A DNA stretch of 64,000 nt from Pseudomonadota bacterium. GTDB taxonomy: Bacteria; Pseudomonadota; Alphaproteobacteria; UBA2136; JASBTF01. Below, one piece after another: positions 42,856-53,228 of the stretch; the stretch's first letter is position 1, and each line of letters opens with the position of its first letter. Under the pieces are notes generated by a model. That model was given only the letters and a program-made list of their open reading frames with translations, was not told the origin of the DNA and searched no databases. The stretch spans positions 1 through 64,000 of the forward strand of contig JASBTF010000003.1 of NCBI GenBank assembly GCA_030148545.1. Direction: 5' to 3'. The position numbers and the translations under genes are program-made.

Positions 42856-44574
42856 ATGCATAACGACGTTATTGAGCAGATTAAGCAGCGCGTGTCGCTG
42901 GTGGATGTTGTGCGCGCTAAAGCACCGTCTATGAAGCGTAAAGGACGTGACTGGTGGGCTTGCTGCCCGTTCCATCAAGAGAAAACACCTTCATTTAGTG
43001 TTAATGAGGAAAAAGGCTTCTACCACTGCTTTGGTTGTGGTCTGCATGGCGATATTTTTAGCTTTGTTCAAGAACAAGAAGGTCTGAATTTTCCCGAAAC
43101 ATTGAAAAAATTGGCAGATATGGCGGGCGTACAGCTGCCAGAAGAGCCAATGCAGCAGCAGCGACAAGATGAAAAAGCTAAATTTTATGCAGCTATGGCG
43201 GCGGCGCAGGGGATGTTCCAAGGGCAATATAAACACTCTAGCGCTGCGGCATATGTTGAAAAACGCGGTTTGAGTCCAGAGGCTATTGCCCATTTTGGGT
43301 TGGGATATGCACTAGATAGCTGGGAAAACTTAAATACCAATTTGCAAGGCCAAGGCTTTAAGCCAGATACACTGCGTGAGGTAGGGCTAACTAAGCCAGG
43401 CAAACAAGGCCGGGGCGACTACGATGCGTTTCGTAACCGTTTAATGTTCCCTATTTACGATATGCAAGACCGTGTGGTGGCGTTTGGTGGTCGTGTATTG
43501 AGTAAGGATGATGAGCCAAAGTATTTAAATAGCCCTGAATCCCCGGTTTTTTATAAAGGCCGCCAGCTGTACAACTTGAATGGCGCGCGCACGGCGATTC
43601 GTGAAACTGGCGAAGCTTTAGTAGTAGAAGGCTACACCGACGTTATTGCGCTGTGGGAACATGGTTATAAGCATGCTGTGGCACCACTGGGTACAGCCAT
43701 TACGCCAGAACAAGTGGAAACATTGTGGAAGCATTGCCAGCTTCCAACCATTTGCTTGGATGGGGATAAAGCAGGGCAGCGTGCTGCGGCCCGGGTTGCA
43801 GAGCGTGTGCTCCCTATTTTAAAGCCTGGCTATAGCCTTAAATTTGTATGGATGCCGCAAGGAAGTGACCCAGATACGTTGCTGCGTAGTAAAGGCGCTG
43901 GCGGACTAGAGAAGGTGCTGAGTGGTGCACAATCGTTAGAAGATGTGTTGTGGCAAGGTGCTCAGCAAGCTGGCGAGATGAATACTGGTGTGGGCCGTGC
44001 AGCGGTAGAGCAGGCAATTCAAGACATTGTAAAACAAATTAAACATGCCGATGTGGCCAAACATGTGCGCCAAGTACTGAAAGATCAGCTATGGCGCGCG
44101 ACACGCCAAAATGGCAAAAAACAAAGATTCAGCAACAAAAAACAGGACATACCCGAGGTCACAGGCGTGCCGTTGGAACGGCTCTTGCTTATTAGCGCCT
44201 GTCACCACATTGAGGTGGCGCGACAGTATGAAGAGGAGATTGCTGAATTGGCCTTCCACACGGGGCCAGAGCTAACAGTGCAAAAAAAATTGTGTGAATT
44301 TTTAGTGGCGGGGCTTGCAGATGATGCATGGCCTCCCTACCTAGAAGATAGCGGGACGGAACAACTGTTGGCAGAGCTAAGTGCTGCCACCTTGATCGAT
44401 CAGATCATTACACCCGCAACAGAGGTAGCTGAGTGGTGGGCCAATACGTACCGACAATATCGGGTACGGCGCCAGGGTCCTGCACAAAGGGTAGCAGCTT
44501 TAGCAGCTTTTAAGGCTAATCCTAGTAAGGAAAACTTAGAGCTATTAAAACAAGTACAGCGACGTAAGTCGTAA
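42856..44574 (+). CDS. dnaG: DNA primase
   Basis: 572 aa. Zinc-binding domain '[20 protein letters not shown]' and '[11 protein letters not shown]', Toprim core with '[16 protein letters not shown]' and '[13 protein letters not shown]', short C-terminal helicase-binding domain. 34 bp before rpoD, forming the classic dnaG-rpoD macromolecular synthesis unit without rpsU, which is elsewhere. Confidence 0.96.
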   Translation: MHNDVIEQIKQRVSLVDVVRAKAPSMKRKGRDWWACCPFHQEKTPSFSVNEEKGFYHCFGCGLHGDIFSFVQEQEGLNFPETLKKLADMAGVQLPEEPMQQQRQDEKAKFYAAMAAAQGMFQGQYKHSSAAAYVEKRGLSPEAIAHFGLGYALDSWENLNTNLQGQGFKPDTLREVGLTKPGKQGRGDYDAFRNRLMFPIYDMQDRVVAFGGRVLSKDDEPKYLNSPESPVFYKGRQLYNLNGARTAIRETGEALVVEGYTDVIALWEHGYKHAVAPLGTAITPEQVETLWKHCQLPTICLDGDKAGQRAAARVAERVLPILKPGYSLKFVWMPQGSDPDTLLRSKGAGGLEKVLSGAQSLEDVLWQGAQQAGEMNTGVGRAAVEQAIQDIVKQIKHADVAKHVRQVLKDQLWRATRQNGKKQRFSNKKQDIPEVTGVPLERLLLISACHHIEVARQYEEEIAELAFHTGPELTVQKKLCEFLVAGLADDAWPPYLEDSGTEQLLAELSAATLIDQIITPATEVAEWWANTYRQYRVRRQGPAQRVAALAAFKANPSKENLELLKQVQRRKS

Positions 44575-44608
44575 ACGTAGTTTAAAAAACGGAACGGAGC
44601 ATAGCGCG

Positions 44609-46603
44609 ATGAGCAACGTGGTAGAAGAAACAAAGCCAGCAATGAATGCGGCAGGTATTAATGAGAATGTTTCAGCTGAAGAGCTGGACCAGGCTAAAGG
44701 TCATGTAGAACCTGTTATTGAAGAAGATGACGATGATGGTGCTGCGGTTACTGGCCTAGTAACTAGTGGTGAAGGCAAAAAATCTTCTGATGAAGATGGC
44801 GATGGTGCCATTCTTTCTGCACACCCTGACTTTTTCGGTAAAGGTGATGCGCCACGTACAGCTACTACTAAGCCAAAAGCAAGTAGTGAAGATTATGGCC
44901 GTACCGACGACCCAGTACGTATGTACCTACGTGAAATGGGTAACGTTGAGCTACTGACCCGTGAGGGTGAGGTAGCTTTGGCTAAGCGTATTGAAGCTGG
45001 TAAGCTGAAAATGAATGATGGCCTATTTACTATGCCATTAACATACAGCCTCATGGCTAAATGGTTTGCCGAAGTGCAGCAAGATGAGCGCTTTTTGCGT
45101 GATGTAATTGAGCTAAATGCTGCGATGGGTCAGCAAGGTGAGTTAAGCGATGAAGAGCTAGCCGCAGCTGAAGAAGAAGAGCAAGAAGTGATGGCTGAAG
45201 GTGCAAATGAAGGTAGCGCCGAGCAGAAAGAAGCTGATGGCGAAACTAAAGAAGCAAGCAAAGAAGAAGGTGCTGAAGCTTCTGCAGAAGGCGAAGATCA
45301 AGAAGATGAAAATGACGGCTTGGATGATGATGAGGAAGATATCCTATCACTAGCTGCTCAAGAAGAAATGCTCATGCCACGTATGACAGAGATTTTTACC
45401 GAGATCTCTCAAGCGGCTGAGCTGTTGAGCGAGCTGGATGCTAAGCGCATGCAGATGGATTCTGACAATAAAGAGTTTGCTAAGCTAACCAAAGAGCACG
45501 ACAAAACCATTAACAAGGTAAAAGAGTTAATGAATGAAGTGCCATTAACACCAAACCGTATTGATGATTTGGTTGGTCCGCTATATGGCACCTCTAAGAG
45601 CATGACCAAACTGGAAGCTGGTTTGCTGAAAAAAGCTATGGCTGCTGGTGTAAACCGTATTGAGTTCCTAGAATTATTCAGCAAAGAAGGTTTGAACGCT
45701 AACTTTGTTGAGCTTGCTAAAGCTAAGGGTGATAGTTGGAATGCGTTTGTAAGTGCAAACGAGGCCGATGTAGCTGCTGTACAAACTCAAGTAACTGATA
45801 TGTGCCAAAAATTGGGCTTAACTGTGGCTGAGTTTAAAGCACTGCTAAAGCAAGTACGCCAAGGTGAGCGCGAAGCACGCACTGCGAAGAAAGAAATGGT
45901 AGAAGCTAACCTGCGTTTGGTGATTTCTATTGCTAAGAAATACGTAAACCGTGGTTTGCAGTTCCTAGACTTGATTCAGGAAGGAAACATTGGCCTGATG
46001 AAAGCAGTAGATAAGTTTGAATATCGCCGTGGGTATAAGTTCTCTACTTATGCAACATGGTGGATTCGCCAAGCGATTACGCGTTCTATTGCTGACCAAG
46101 CACGTACCATCCGTATTCCTGTGCACATGATTGAGACGATTAACAAGCTTAACCGTACTCAGCGCCAAATGATGAACGATTTGGGTCGTGAACCAACGCC
46201 AGAAGAGTTGGCTAAGGTGCTCGACATGCCGGTAGATAAAGTACGTAAGGTGCAAAAAATTGCTAAGGAGCCAATTAGCCTTGAAACCCCAGTGGGTGAT
46301 GAGGAAGATAGCCACCTAGGTGACTTTATTGAGGATACCAACGCGGTTATGCCACTAGATGCAGCGGTGCAAACCAACCTGCGTGATAGCGTAACAACTG
46401 TGCTGGCAAGCCTAACCCCGCGTGAAGAGCGTGTGCTACGTATGCGCTTTGGTATTGGTATGCCAACCGACCATACGCTGGAAGAGGTGGGCCAACAGTT
46501 TAGCGTAACGCGTGAGCGTATTCGCCAAATTGAAGCCAAGGCGTTGAAAAAGCTGCGCCACCCAAGCCGCGCTCGTGTAGTAAAGAGCTACTCTGAGCAA
46601 TAA
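44609..46603 (+). CDS. rpoD: Primary sigma factor RpoD (sigma70)
   Basis: 664 aa. Region 1.2 '[20 protein letters not shown]', region 2 '[20 protein letters not shown]' and '[20 protein letters not shown]', region 3 '[16 protein letters not shown]', region 4.2 '[19 protein letters not shown]'. The non-conserved region (~185-260) carries a very acidic stretch including '[10 protein letters not shown]', longer and more Glu-rich than usual. Region 1.2 reads alphaproteobacterial. 'GGAACGGAG' precedes the ATG. Confidence 0.97.
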   Translation: MSNVVEETKPAMNAAGINENVSAEELDQAKGHVEPVIEEDDDDGAAVTGLVTSGEGKKSSDEDGDGAILSAHPDFFGKGDAPRTATTKPKASSEDYGRTDDPVRMYLREMGNVELLTREGEVALAKRIEAGKLKMNDGLFTMPLTYSLMAKWFAEVQQDERFLRDVIELNAAMGQQGELSDEELAAAEEEEQEVMAEGANEGSAEQKEADGETKEASKEEGAEASAEGEDQEDENDGLDDDEEDILSLAAQEEMLMPRMTEIFTEISQAAELLSELDAKRMQMDSDNKEFAKLTKEHDKTINKVKELMNEVPLTPNRIDDLVGPLYGTSKSMTKLEAGLLKKAMAAGVNRIEFLELFSKEGLNANFVELAKAKGDSWNAFVSANEADVAAVQTQVTDMCQKLGLTVAEFKALLKQVRQGEREARTAKKEMVEANLRLVISIAKKYVNRGLQFLDLIQEGNIGLMKAVDKFEYRRGYKFSTYATWWIRQAITRSIADQARTIRIPVHMIETINKLNRTQRQMMNDLGREPTPEELAKVLDMPVDKVRKVQKIAKEPISLETPVGDEEDSHLGDFIEDTNAVMPLDAAVQTNLRDSVTTVLASLTPREERVLRMRFGIGMPTDHTLEEVGQQFSVTRERIRQIEAKALKKLRHPSRARVVKSYSEQ

Positions 46604-46616
46604 GCTCAAGGTTGCT

Positions 46617-46642
46617 AAAAGGCCCTCGCAAGAGGGCTTTTT
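46617..46642 (+). terminator. Terminator after rpoD
   Basis: AAAAGGCCCTC-GCAA-GAGGGCTTTTT, 14 bp after the stop. Confidence 0.93.
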
Positions 46643-46749
46643 GGTGCAGTTTTTATAGGCAGATAGACTGTTTGTATGATGACGATAGATTGACACAAAT
46701 AGGTAACTCACTTACCGTTGCAGCATATTTTAAGAAAAGGAGTTTTAAC

Positions 46750-47070
46750 GTGAGTGTGACAAACACAACCGATACAAATTTTGAGCAAGATGTACTGCAA
46801 GCTGGCACTCCTGTGTTGGTAGACTTTTGGGCAGAATGGTGTGGCCCATGTAAGCAAGTTGCCCCAGTATTGGACGAGCTAGCAACCGAAATGGGTGACA
46901 ATGTAAAAATTGTTAAAGTGAATATTGATGAAAACCCAGAAACGCCTGTTAAATACGGTGTGCGTGGTATTCCAACCCTCATGCTGTTTAAAGACGGCGA
47001 ACTGGCAGACACCAAAGTGGGCGCCTTGCCAAAAAGCCAGCTAAGCGAATGGCTAAGTAGCCAAGCTTAA
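46750..47070 (+). CDS. trxA: Thioredoxin
   Basis: 106 aa from the GTG at 46750 with 'AAAAGGAG' upstream; the track's start runs into the rpoD terminator. '[20 protein letters not shown]' active site and '[13 protein letters not shown]' cis-Pro. General disulfide reductase. Confidence 0.96.
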   Translation: MSVTNTTDTNFEQDVLQAGTPVLVDFWAEWCGPCKQVAPVLDELATEMGDNVKIVKVNIDENPETPVKYGVRGIPTLMLFKDGELADTKVGALPKSQLSEWLSSQA

Positions 47071-47087
47071 GTAAGCTAAAGAACTTT

Positions 47088-47112
47088 AAAAGCCGCCGTT
47101 TGGTGGCTTTTA
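47088..47112. terminator. Terminator shared by trxA and the 92-aa gene
   Basis: AAAAGCCGCC-GTTT-GGTGGCTTTT (one G-T pair) between the two converging stops. Confidence 0.85.
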
Positions 47113-47388
47113 TTTTAGGTTGTGACGTTTATCAAGTTCTTGCTTTTCGCGTATAAATTTTTCTTTTAAACGCTTTTCTACAGTAGATTTCATAACCTGT
47201 TTAACTCCGCTACTAGCTCGGTAGTAATTGGGGTTTTTATAAAGCTTGTTTAAAGCTTCAAAACGTTCTTCTGCTTGTTGCAGCTTCAGGGCACCAATAT
47301 CTTTTTGGTAAGCTTTAGATGGTATTGCTGATGCAGCCAATGCTGAGATTGGTAATATGGTAATGAGCAGTAATTTAAGGCCTAACAC
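47110..47388 (-). CDS. Small exported protein of unknown function
   Basis: 92 aa. Signal peptide 'MLGLKLLLITILPISALA', then a charged helical domain ('LQQAEERFEALNKLYKNPNY' and 'EKRLKEKFIREKQELDKRHN'). No family recognised. It ends in the shared terminator and lies downstream of the VirB2-like gene with 73 bp between. Confidence 0.6.
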   Translation of the reverse strand: MLGLKLLLITILPISALAASAIPSKAYQKDIGALKLQQAEERFEALNKLYKNPNYYRASSGVKQVMKSTVEKRLKEKFIREKQELDKRHNLK

Positions 47389-47461
47389 GCCTGTTTATGA
47401 GGCTAAGCTTTAAAAATAGTGCTTGTTAAATTGCCAGTTCTTATAAACTGACAATAGAGCA

Positions 47462-48127
47462 CTACGGATTAATAACTGGTGGTGGTGCAGGGCTCGGAAT
47501 AGGCTGTGGCGCAGCAGGGTTTGGTACTCCTGGTGCTGGGTTAGGGTTAACTCTTAAGCCATCGTCAGGCTGTGATGGCGTATTAGCAGGTGTCCAACCA
47601 TTATACCTTGCTTCACATAGAGCAATAGCAGATATATCTGTCAGGTGTGCACACTGTGGTACTGTTTGTGGACCGCCAACAGCTGGTACATGAGTGCCGG
47701 TGCCTGTTGGCTCTCCTGACCCTGTGGAAGGATCATAGCCAGAGTAAGGCGTAAAACCATCGCTAGGGGTGCAGGTATCTGCTTCTCTCAATACACCAAT
47801 ACCATTCGGGCGTAGCGAGCTAGTTACATCGGCCATGTATTGTAAGCCGCTCTGGTAAATTTGTGGAATAGCAGTAAGTGATGTGCCAATTAAAACCATG
47901 ATAATTCCCATGCTTTTACCATCACCGCTAAAGAACATAAAAGCGCCTGCCGCAGCAATAGCAATACCCAATAGCAAGCCAAGGTTACCGCTAAGTACAT
48001 TTTGTACAGAGCAGTATAACTGTCGGCCATAGTCTGCACCATGTGCCGCAGCAGGGTCGGCACCAACTTGTGCAATAGCCATTGTTGAAAAACCTAAAAC
48101 CAATAAAGAAAGTATTAAACGCACCAT
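47462..48127 (-). CDS. VirB2/TrbC-like pilin-type membrane protein with Pro-rich tail
   Basis: 221 aa. Signal peptide 'MVRLILSLLVLGFSTMAIA', then two hydrophobic helices around 'LGLLLGIAIAAAGAFMFFSG' and 'SMGIIMVLIGTSLTAIPQIY' with a short charged turn between, as in VirB2/TrbC pilins. Residues ~115-221 are an unusual Pro/Gly/Thr-rich tail ending 'PQPIPSPAPPPVINP', with Cys residues at intervals. No virB/trb genes lie near. Family assignment by topology only. Confidence 0.6.
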   Translation of the reverse strand: MVRLILSLLVLGFSTMAIAQVGADPAAAHGADYGRQLYCSVQNVLSGNLGLLLGIAIAAAGAFMFFSGDGKSMGIIMVLIGTSLTAIPQIYQSGLQYMADVTSSLRPNGIGVLREADTCTPSDGFTPYSGYDPSTGSGEPTGTGTHVPAVGGPQTVPQCAHLTDISAIALCEARYNGWTPANTPSQPDDGLRVNPNPAPGVPNPAAPQPIPSPAPPPVINP

Positions 48128-48302
48128 ATATTTATAATGTAGGGCGCAAATGCGGTGGACGCAAGTGCTGAGTTAGCGTATAACCTCCCGGTAAGACAGC
48201 AATTATACGGAGCCCACGTTGTGAGTGGGGCGGCATGAAGCGGATGAGCGGATTCCCCGTGGCGGCTGTGAGAGATAACAATAGATAAAGGATCAATACA
48301 CC

Positions 48303-50543
48303 ATGTTTAACGTGTATTCCAAAACTGTACAGTGGGGCGGTCAAGAGCTCAAACTAGAAACTGGCCGCGTTGCTCGTCAGGCTGATGGCGCTGTGATGGC
48401 TACATACGGCAACACAACTGTGCTTGCTACAGTATGTTTTGCTAAGCAAGAACGCCCAGATATGGACTTTTTCCCACTAACCGTTAACTACCAAGAGAAA
48501 TTCTACTCAGCTGGTCGTATTCCTGGTGGTTTCTTCAAGCGTGAAGGTCGCCCAACTGAGAAAGAAACACTGACAAGTCGTTTGATCGACCGTCCAATTC
48601 GTCCACTATTTACCAAAGGTTTTAAAAACGAAACTCAGGTAGTAACAACTGTACTAAGCACTGATGGTGAGAATGATGCTGATGTTGTAGCAATGGTTGC
48701 AGCAAGTGCTGCGCTGGCTATTTCTGGTGCACCATTTATGGGCCCAATTGGTTGTGCTCGTGTAGGCTACATTAATAACGAGTTTGTTTTGAACCCAACC
48801 ACTGCTCAGCGTGAAGAGAGCGCTCTGGACATGGTTGTTGCCGGTACAGATGAAGGCGTACTGATGGTTGAATCTGAAGCGAGTGAGCTAAGCGAAGAAA
48901 CCATGCTGCAAGCTGTTAACCTGGCGCATGAAGAAGGTAAAAAAGCAATTAACGCTATTAACGAGCTGGCTAAAGAAGCTGCTAAAACGGCGTTTGAAAT
49001 GCCTGCACAGCCAGATAATAGCGAGCTAGAAACTAAGCTGCGTGACCAGTTTGGTACTGCTATTACCGAAGCTTACAAAATTCAGGAAAAGCAAGCACGC
49101 CGCACTGCATTGGATGAAGTGAAAACTCAAGCTCTAACCGCTATTTGTGGTGCAGATGAAGAAGCACGCGATGCCGCTGAAGTGAAAACTGTAAGCAGCA
49201 TTGTTAAAGGCCTAGAAGCTGATGTATTGCGTGGTGATGTTTTGACCACCCAAAAACGTATTGATGGCCGTGGTACTGCCGATGTTCGCCAAATTAAGGC
49301 GGAAGTAGATGTGCTGCCAACTGTTCACGGTAGTGCTTTGTTCACCCGTGGTGAAACTCAAGCGTTGGTAGTAACCACTTTGGGTACCGGCTCTGACGAG
49401 CAAATTATTGATGCACCAACAGGTGAGTTTAAAGACCGCTTTATGCTGCATTACAACTTCCCTCCATTTAGTGTGGGTGAAACTGGCCGTATGGGTTCAC
49501 CAGGTCGCCGTGAAATTGGTCACGGCCGTTTGGCCCGTCGCGCTATTGAGCGCATGCTGCCAGATGCGGAAGAATTCCCATACACCATGCGTATTGTGAG
49601 TGAAATTACCGAATCTAACGGTTCTTCCTCCATGGCTACCGTATGTGGTACCAGCATGGCGCTAATGGCTAGTGGTGTACCAATGGCTAAGCCAGTTGCC
49701 GGTATTGCTATGGGCTTGGTGAAAGAGAACGATGATTACGTGGTTCTTTCTGACATCATGGGTGATGAAGACCACCTAGGTGATATGGACTTTAAAGTAG
49801 CTGGTACTTCCGATGGTATTACCGCCCTGCAAATGGACATTAAAATCACCTCTATCACCAGCTCTATTATGCAAGAGGCCTTGGCTCAAGCTAAGGATGG
49901 CCGTTTGCACATTTTGGGTAAAATGGCTGAAGCAATTACTGAAGGTCGCTCAGGTGTATCCGATACTGCTCCAGTTATGGAACGCATCCAAATTGATAAA
50001 GATAAGATCCGTGTGGTGATTGGTTCTGGTGGTAAAACTATCCGTGAACTCGTTGAAACTACTGGCTGTACTATCGATATCGACGATGAAGGTATTGTGA
50101 CTATTGCTGGTGTTGGTGAGCAGAAGGTTGAAAATGCAATTATGACCATTGAGCGCTTACTGCAAGACCCTGAAGTTGGTGAAATGTACGAGGGTACGGT
50201 AACCAACATTGTGGACTTTGGTGCTTTTGTTAAGTTCCTACCACAGCACGAAGGTTTGCTACACATTAGCGAGCTGGTACCAGTACGTGTTGGTAATACT
50301 ACCGATATTCTGGAAGAAGGCGATACTGTACAGGTTAAAGTGGTTGGCTTTGAGCGTGGTAAAGTACGCTTGACCATGAAGGACATTCCACAAGATACAC
50401 CTGTTGCTGAGCGTGTAGCTTCTGTAATTGAGCAGGGCGGTACCGCAAGCAGTGACGATAACAACGGTGGTGAGCGCAAAGAGCGTAAAGACCGTGGCGA
50501 TCGTAAAAAGAGCGGTGGCCGTGGCCCACGTCGTGCTGCGTAA
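48303..50543 (+). CDS. pnp: Polyribonucleotide nucleotidyltransferase
   Basis: 746 aa. Two RNase PH cores ('[20 protein letters not shown]' and '[18 protein letters not shown]'), KH '[18 protein letters not shown]', S1 '[20 protein letters not shown]', and a basic RG-rich tail. Phosphorolytic 3'-5' exonuclease. The usual upstream rpsO is absent; a 175-bp leader with possible hairpins (CCCAC...GTGGG) lies there instead, and in other bacteria PNPase autoregulates through its leader. Confidence 0.96.
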   Translation: MFNVYSKTVQWGGQELKLETGRVARQADGAVMATYGNTTVLATVCFAKQERPDMDFFPLTVNYQEKFYSAGRIPGGFFKREGRPTEKETLTSRLIDRPIRPLFTKGFKNETQVVTTVLSTDGENDADVVAMVAASAALAISGAPFMGPIGCARVGYINNEFVLNPTTAQREESALDMVVAGTDEGVLMVESEASELSEETMLQAVNLAHEEGKKAINAINELAKEAAKTAFEMPAQPDNSELETKLRDQFGTAITEAYKIQEKQARRTALDEVKTQALTAICGADEEARDAAEVKTVSSIVKGLEADVLRGDVLTTQKRIDGRGTADVRQIKAEVDVLPTVHGSALFTRGETQALVVTTLGTGSDEQIIDAPTGEFKDRFMLHYNFPPFSVGETGRMGSPGRREIGHGRLARRAIERMLPDAEEFPYTMRIVSEITESNGSSSMATVCGTSMALMASGVPMAKPVAGIAMGLVKENDDYVVLSDIMGDEDHLGDMDFKVAGTSDGITALQMDIKITSITSSIMQEALAQAKDGRLHILGKMAEAITEGRSGVSDTAPVMERIQIDKDKIRVVIGSGGKTIRELVETTGCTIDIDDEGIVTIAGVGEQKVENAIMTIERLLQDPEVGEMYEGTVTNIVDFGAFVKFLPQHEGLLHISELVPVRVGNTTDILEEGDTVQVKVVGFERGKVRLTMKDIPQDTPVAERVASVIEQGGTASSDDNNGGERKERKDRGDRKKSGGRGPRRAA

Positions 50544-50561
50544 CTGGTAGTATCACTACAC

Positions 50562-50590
50562 AAAAAGGTCTGCTTTTGCAGGCCTTTTTT
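50562..50590 (+). terminator. Terminator after pnp
   Basis: AAAAGGtCTGC-TTTT-GCAGgCCTTTT with further T residues, 19 bp after the stop. Confidence 0.93.
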
Positions 50591-50626
50591 ATTGACCATA
50601 ACCCTTGTGTGGCGTAGGTTTTAGCT

Positions 50627-51061
50627 ATGTTCTCATTCTTGCAGTCGCGTAAGCTCAGCTTTAAATTTGGTGACCAACCTAGTCCAATTACCCTTGCTGA
50701 AGCATTAGCTGGCCGTGCCGGTACAGTTATTATGGGTAGCGAAGGCGTGCGCTTGTGGACACCAGCTAGTGGTGCTGAAGGTCAAACTTATATGGAAATG
50801 GTTTGTGATACACGCTTTGAACCACTGAGTGAAAAAACTTATGAGAAATTTGCCGAGGCTGCACAAGGCTGTAACCTTACCGCACATGTTGTGCTCTTCC
50901 ATGGTACACGCCCTGAAAAGATAGATATGGCGCTTGAGTGGTTTGATTATGTGTTGGTACCAAGCTTTAAAATAAAGAACACAGAAAAAGATATTCTTAA
51001 CCGTGTGCTGGGGTATGAACCTCAGCGCCCATTCCGCCCACGCGAAAAAAGTAATTTTTAG
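50627..51061 (+). CDS. Conserved-looking protein of unknown function
   Basis: 144 aa, no signal peptide or membrane helix. Starts 'MFSFLQSRKLSFKFG' and has an alternating beta/alpha look with 'AHVVLFHGTRPEKIDMALEW' and 'FDYVLVPSFKIKNTEKDI'. No family recognised. It ends 9 bp before the two-domain oxidoreductase and shares the strand, so the two probably form an operon. Confidence 0.7.
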   Translation: MFSFLQSRKLSFKFGDQPSPITLAEALAGRAGTVIMGSEGVRLWTPASGAEGQTYMEMVCDTRFEPLSEKTYEKFAEAAQGCNLTAHVVLFHGTRPEKIDMALEWFDYVLVPSFKIKNTEKDILNRVLGYEPQRPFRPREKSNF

Positions 51062-51070
51062 GAGAACATC

Positions 51071-53224
51071 ATGAAACAAGTGATTCAAAACATGCGCTCT
51101 GGTGAGCTTTCTGTTGCAGATGTGCCAGCACCGCAGTGTGGCGCTGGTGAAATACAGGTAGCGTTGGAGGCATCGCTGATTTCCGCAGGTACCGAACGTA
51201 TGCTGATTGATTTTGCTAATAAATCTTTACTTGGCAAAGCCCAAGAACGCCCAGATTTGGTACGCAAAGTGATGGATAAAATGCAGCGCGATGGCCTGCA
51301 AGCCACTGTAGAGAGTGTGTTTAACCGTTTAGATGAACCACTACCGCTTGGCTATAGCGCTGCGGGTAAAGTGCTGGCTGTGGGTGAACGTGTACGCCAT
51401 AAATACCAAGTTGGTGAGCGCGTAGCTGTGGCAGGCGCTGGCCTTGCTAACCATGCAGAGGTAGTAACTGTACCGCAAAATTTAGTGGTGCCTGTGCCCG
51501 CAGAACTACCGGCTGAGCAAGCTTGTTTTGCTACGGTAAGTGCCATTGCTATGCAGGGTTTTCGTAATAGTGGTGCCGTGCTGGGTGACCGTGTGTTGGT
51601 GCTTGGCCTTGGTTTGGTTGGTCAGTTGGTATTGCAGCAAGCTGTGGCGGCTGGTTGTCGTGTTGCTGGTGCAGACTTTGATGCCGGCCGTATTAGCTTA
51701 GCGCAAGAGCAAGGCGCACACCTTACACTCAATTTGGGTAAAGGTGATGTTACCAACAGTATTGCAAGCTTTACCGATAACCGTGGCTTTGACACTGTGA
51801 TTATTTGCGCTGCAACCGATAGCGATGAGCCTGTGCGTAACGCTGCGGACTGGGCTCGAGACAAAGCTCGTATTGTGCTGGTAGGTAAAGTAGGTATTAC
51901 ATTGCCATATGCTGATTATATGAAGAAAGAGCTGGAGTTTGTTATCTCCCGTTCTTACGGTCCAGGCCGTTATGACGATAATTATGAGCGCCGTGGGCAG
52001 CAATATCCAGCTGGTTTTGTACCGTGGACTGAGCGCGATAATTTGGCCGAGTCTATTCGCCTTATGGCGCAAGGGCAGGTGGATGTAGCGCCAATGGTGA
52101 CCCACCGTTACCCTATTGAAGAAGCTGAGGAAGCTTATGGCCTAATTACCTCTGGCAAAGTGCCTCATTTGGGCGTGGTGCTTACCTATAACCGTGCCGT
52201 GGAAGAGCGTTTAAACCCTAAGATTAGCCTTGCCGAAGCACCGTTTGAAGCCACAGAGAGCGAGACACTAGGTATTGGTATGATTGGTGTGGGTGGCTTT
52301 TCGCGCAGCGTGTTACTGCCCAAGCTAAAGCAGCAAACAGGTACTATGCTTACTGGCATTATGAGCAAAGGTGGCATGCAAGCTGCGCATAGCGGTAAAA
52401 AATATGGTTTTGCCTATGCAGCTGGTGAAAGCGCAAGCTTGTATAACGATGCGGAAACACATGCCGTTGTGGTTGCTACGCGCCACGATACTCATGCGCA
52501 ATATGTGCAAGAAGCTTTAGGCGCTAAAAAGCACGTGTTTGTGGAAAAACCATTGGCGATGACACTAGATGAGTTGGAAGCTGTACAAAAAGCGCACCAA
52601 AAAGCCGGTAAAGTGCTTATGGTGGGCTATAATCGTCGCTTTGCGCCACTTACTCAGGAACTACAAACAGCATTTGCTGATCACACGGGTGCACGGCAAG
52701 TGTTTATTCGTGTTAATGCGGGGCGTTTACCTGAAGAAAATTGGCAAAACGACCCAAGCGAGGGCGGTGGCCGCTTGATTGGTGAAGTGTGTCACTTTAT
52801 TGATTTGGCTTATGCTCTAGCAGGCTCTGAGCCAACCAGCTTTGTTATTCAGCAAGGTGAGGGGCAGGATGTATTTGCTATTACCCTGAAGTTTGAGAAC
52901 GGTGGCGTGGCACAAGTGTTCTACACCAGTGAGGGTGATACCAGCTTTAGTAAAGAATATGTAGAAGTTTACGGTGGCGGTAAAATTGGCGTGATTGATA
53001 ACTTCCGCCTTGGGTGGGTAACCGAGAACGGCCGCAAGCGTAAACTACACCAAGGTATTATGCCAACGCAGGATAAGGGCCATAGCGCAGAACTCGCGGC
53101 GTTTATTGCTGCTTGCCGTGGCGAACAAGAGGCACCCATTGCAGCGCAAGAGCTCTTTACTTCGGCCAAGTTGACGCTGCTAGCGCCTGAGGCGCTCAAA
53201 ACTGGTACAGCATTGGAACTGTAA
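51071..53224 (+). CDS. Two-domain oxidoreductase: zinc-type alcohol dehydrogenase fused to Gfo/Idh/MocA
   Basis: 717 aa. Residues ~1-370 are a medium-chain dehydrogenase/reductase ('VLVLGLGLVGQLVLQQAVAA' NAD-binding turn), and ~395-717 a Gfo/Idh/MocA oxidoreductase ('IGMIGVGGFSRSVLLPKL' and 'KHVFVEKPLAMTLDELEAV', the EKP motif). Such fusions are usually found in polysaccharide or sugar-nucleotide clusters; here it lies between pnp and dnaE with one unknown gene. 'TAGGAGAACATC' is the ribosome site. Substrate unknown. Confidence 0.88.
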   Translation: MKQVIQNMRSGELSVADVPAPQCGAGEIQVALEASLISAGTERMLIDFANKSLLGKAQERPDLVRKVMDKMQRDGLQATVESVFNRLDEPLPLGYSAAGKVLAVGERVRHKYQVGERVAVAGAGLANHAEVVTVPQNLVVPVPAELPAEQACFATVSAIAMQGFRNSGAVLGDRVLVLGLGLVGQLVLQQAVAAGCRVAGADFDAGRISLAQEQGAHLTLNLGKGDVTNSIASFTDNRGFDTVIICAATDSDEPVRNAADWARDKARIVLVGKVGITLPYADYMKKELEFVISRSYGPGRYDDNYERRGQQYPAGFVPWTERDNLAESIRLMAQGQVDVAPMVTHRYPIEEAEEAYGLITSGKVPHLGVVLTYNRAVEERLNPKISLAEAPFEATESETLGIGMIGVGGFSRSVLLPKLKQQTGTMLTGIMSKGGMQAAHSGKKYGFAYAAGESASLYNDAETHAVVVATRHDTHAQYVQEALGAKKHVFVEKPLAMTLDELEAVQKAHQKAGKVLMVGYNRRFAPLTQELQTAFADHTGARQVFIRVNAGRLPEENWQNDPSEGGGRLIGEVCHFIDLAYALAGSEPTSFVIQQGEGQDVFAITLKFENGGVAQVFYTSEGDTSFSKEYVEVYGGGKIGVIDNFRLGWVTENGRKRKLHQGIMPTQDKGHSAELAAFIAACRGEQEAPIAAQELFTSAKLTLLAPEALKTGTALEL

Positions 53225-53228
53225 GCCT

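Noticed and set aside
48128-48302. Riboswitch in the pnp leader
   Set aside because: Hairpins can be drawn (CCCAC...GTGGG) but no known riboswitch consensus is recognisable.
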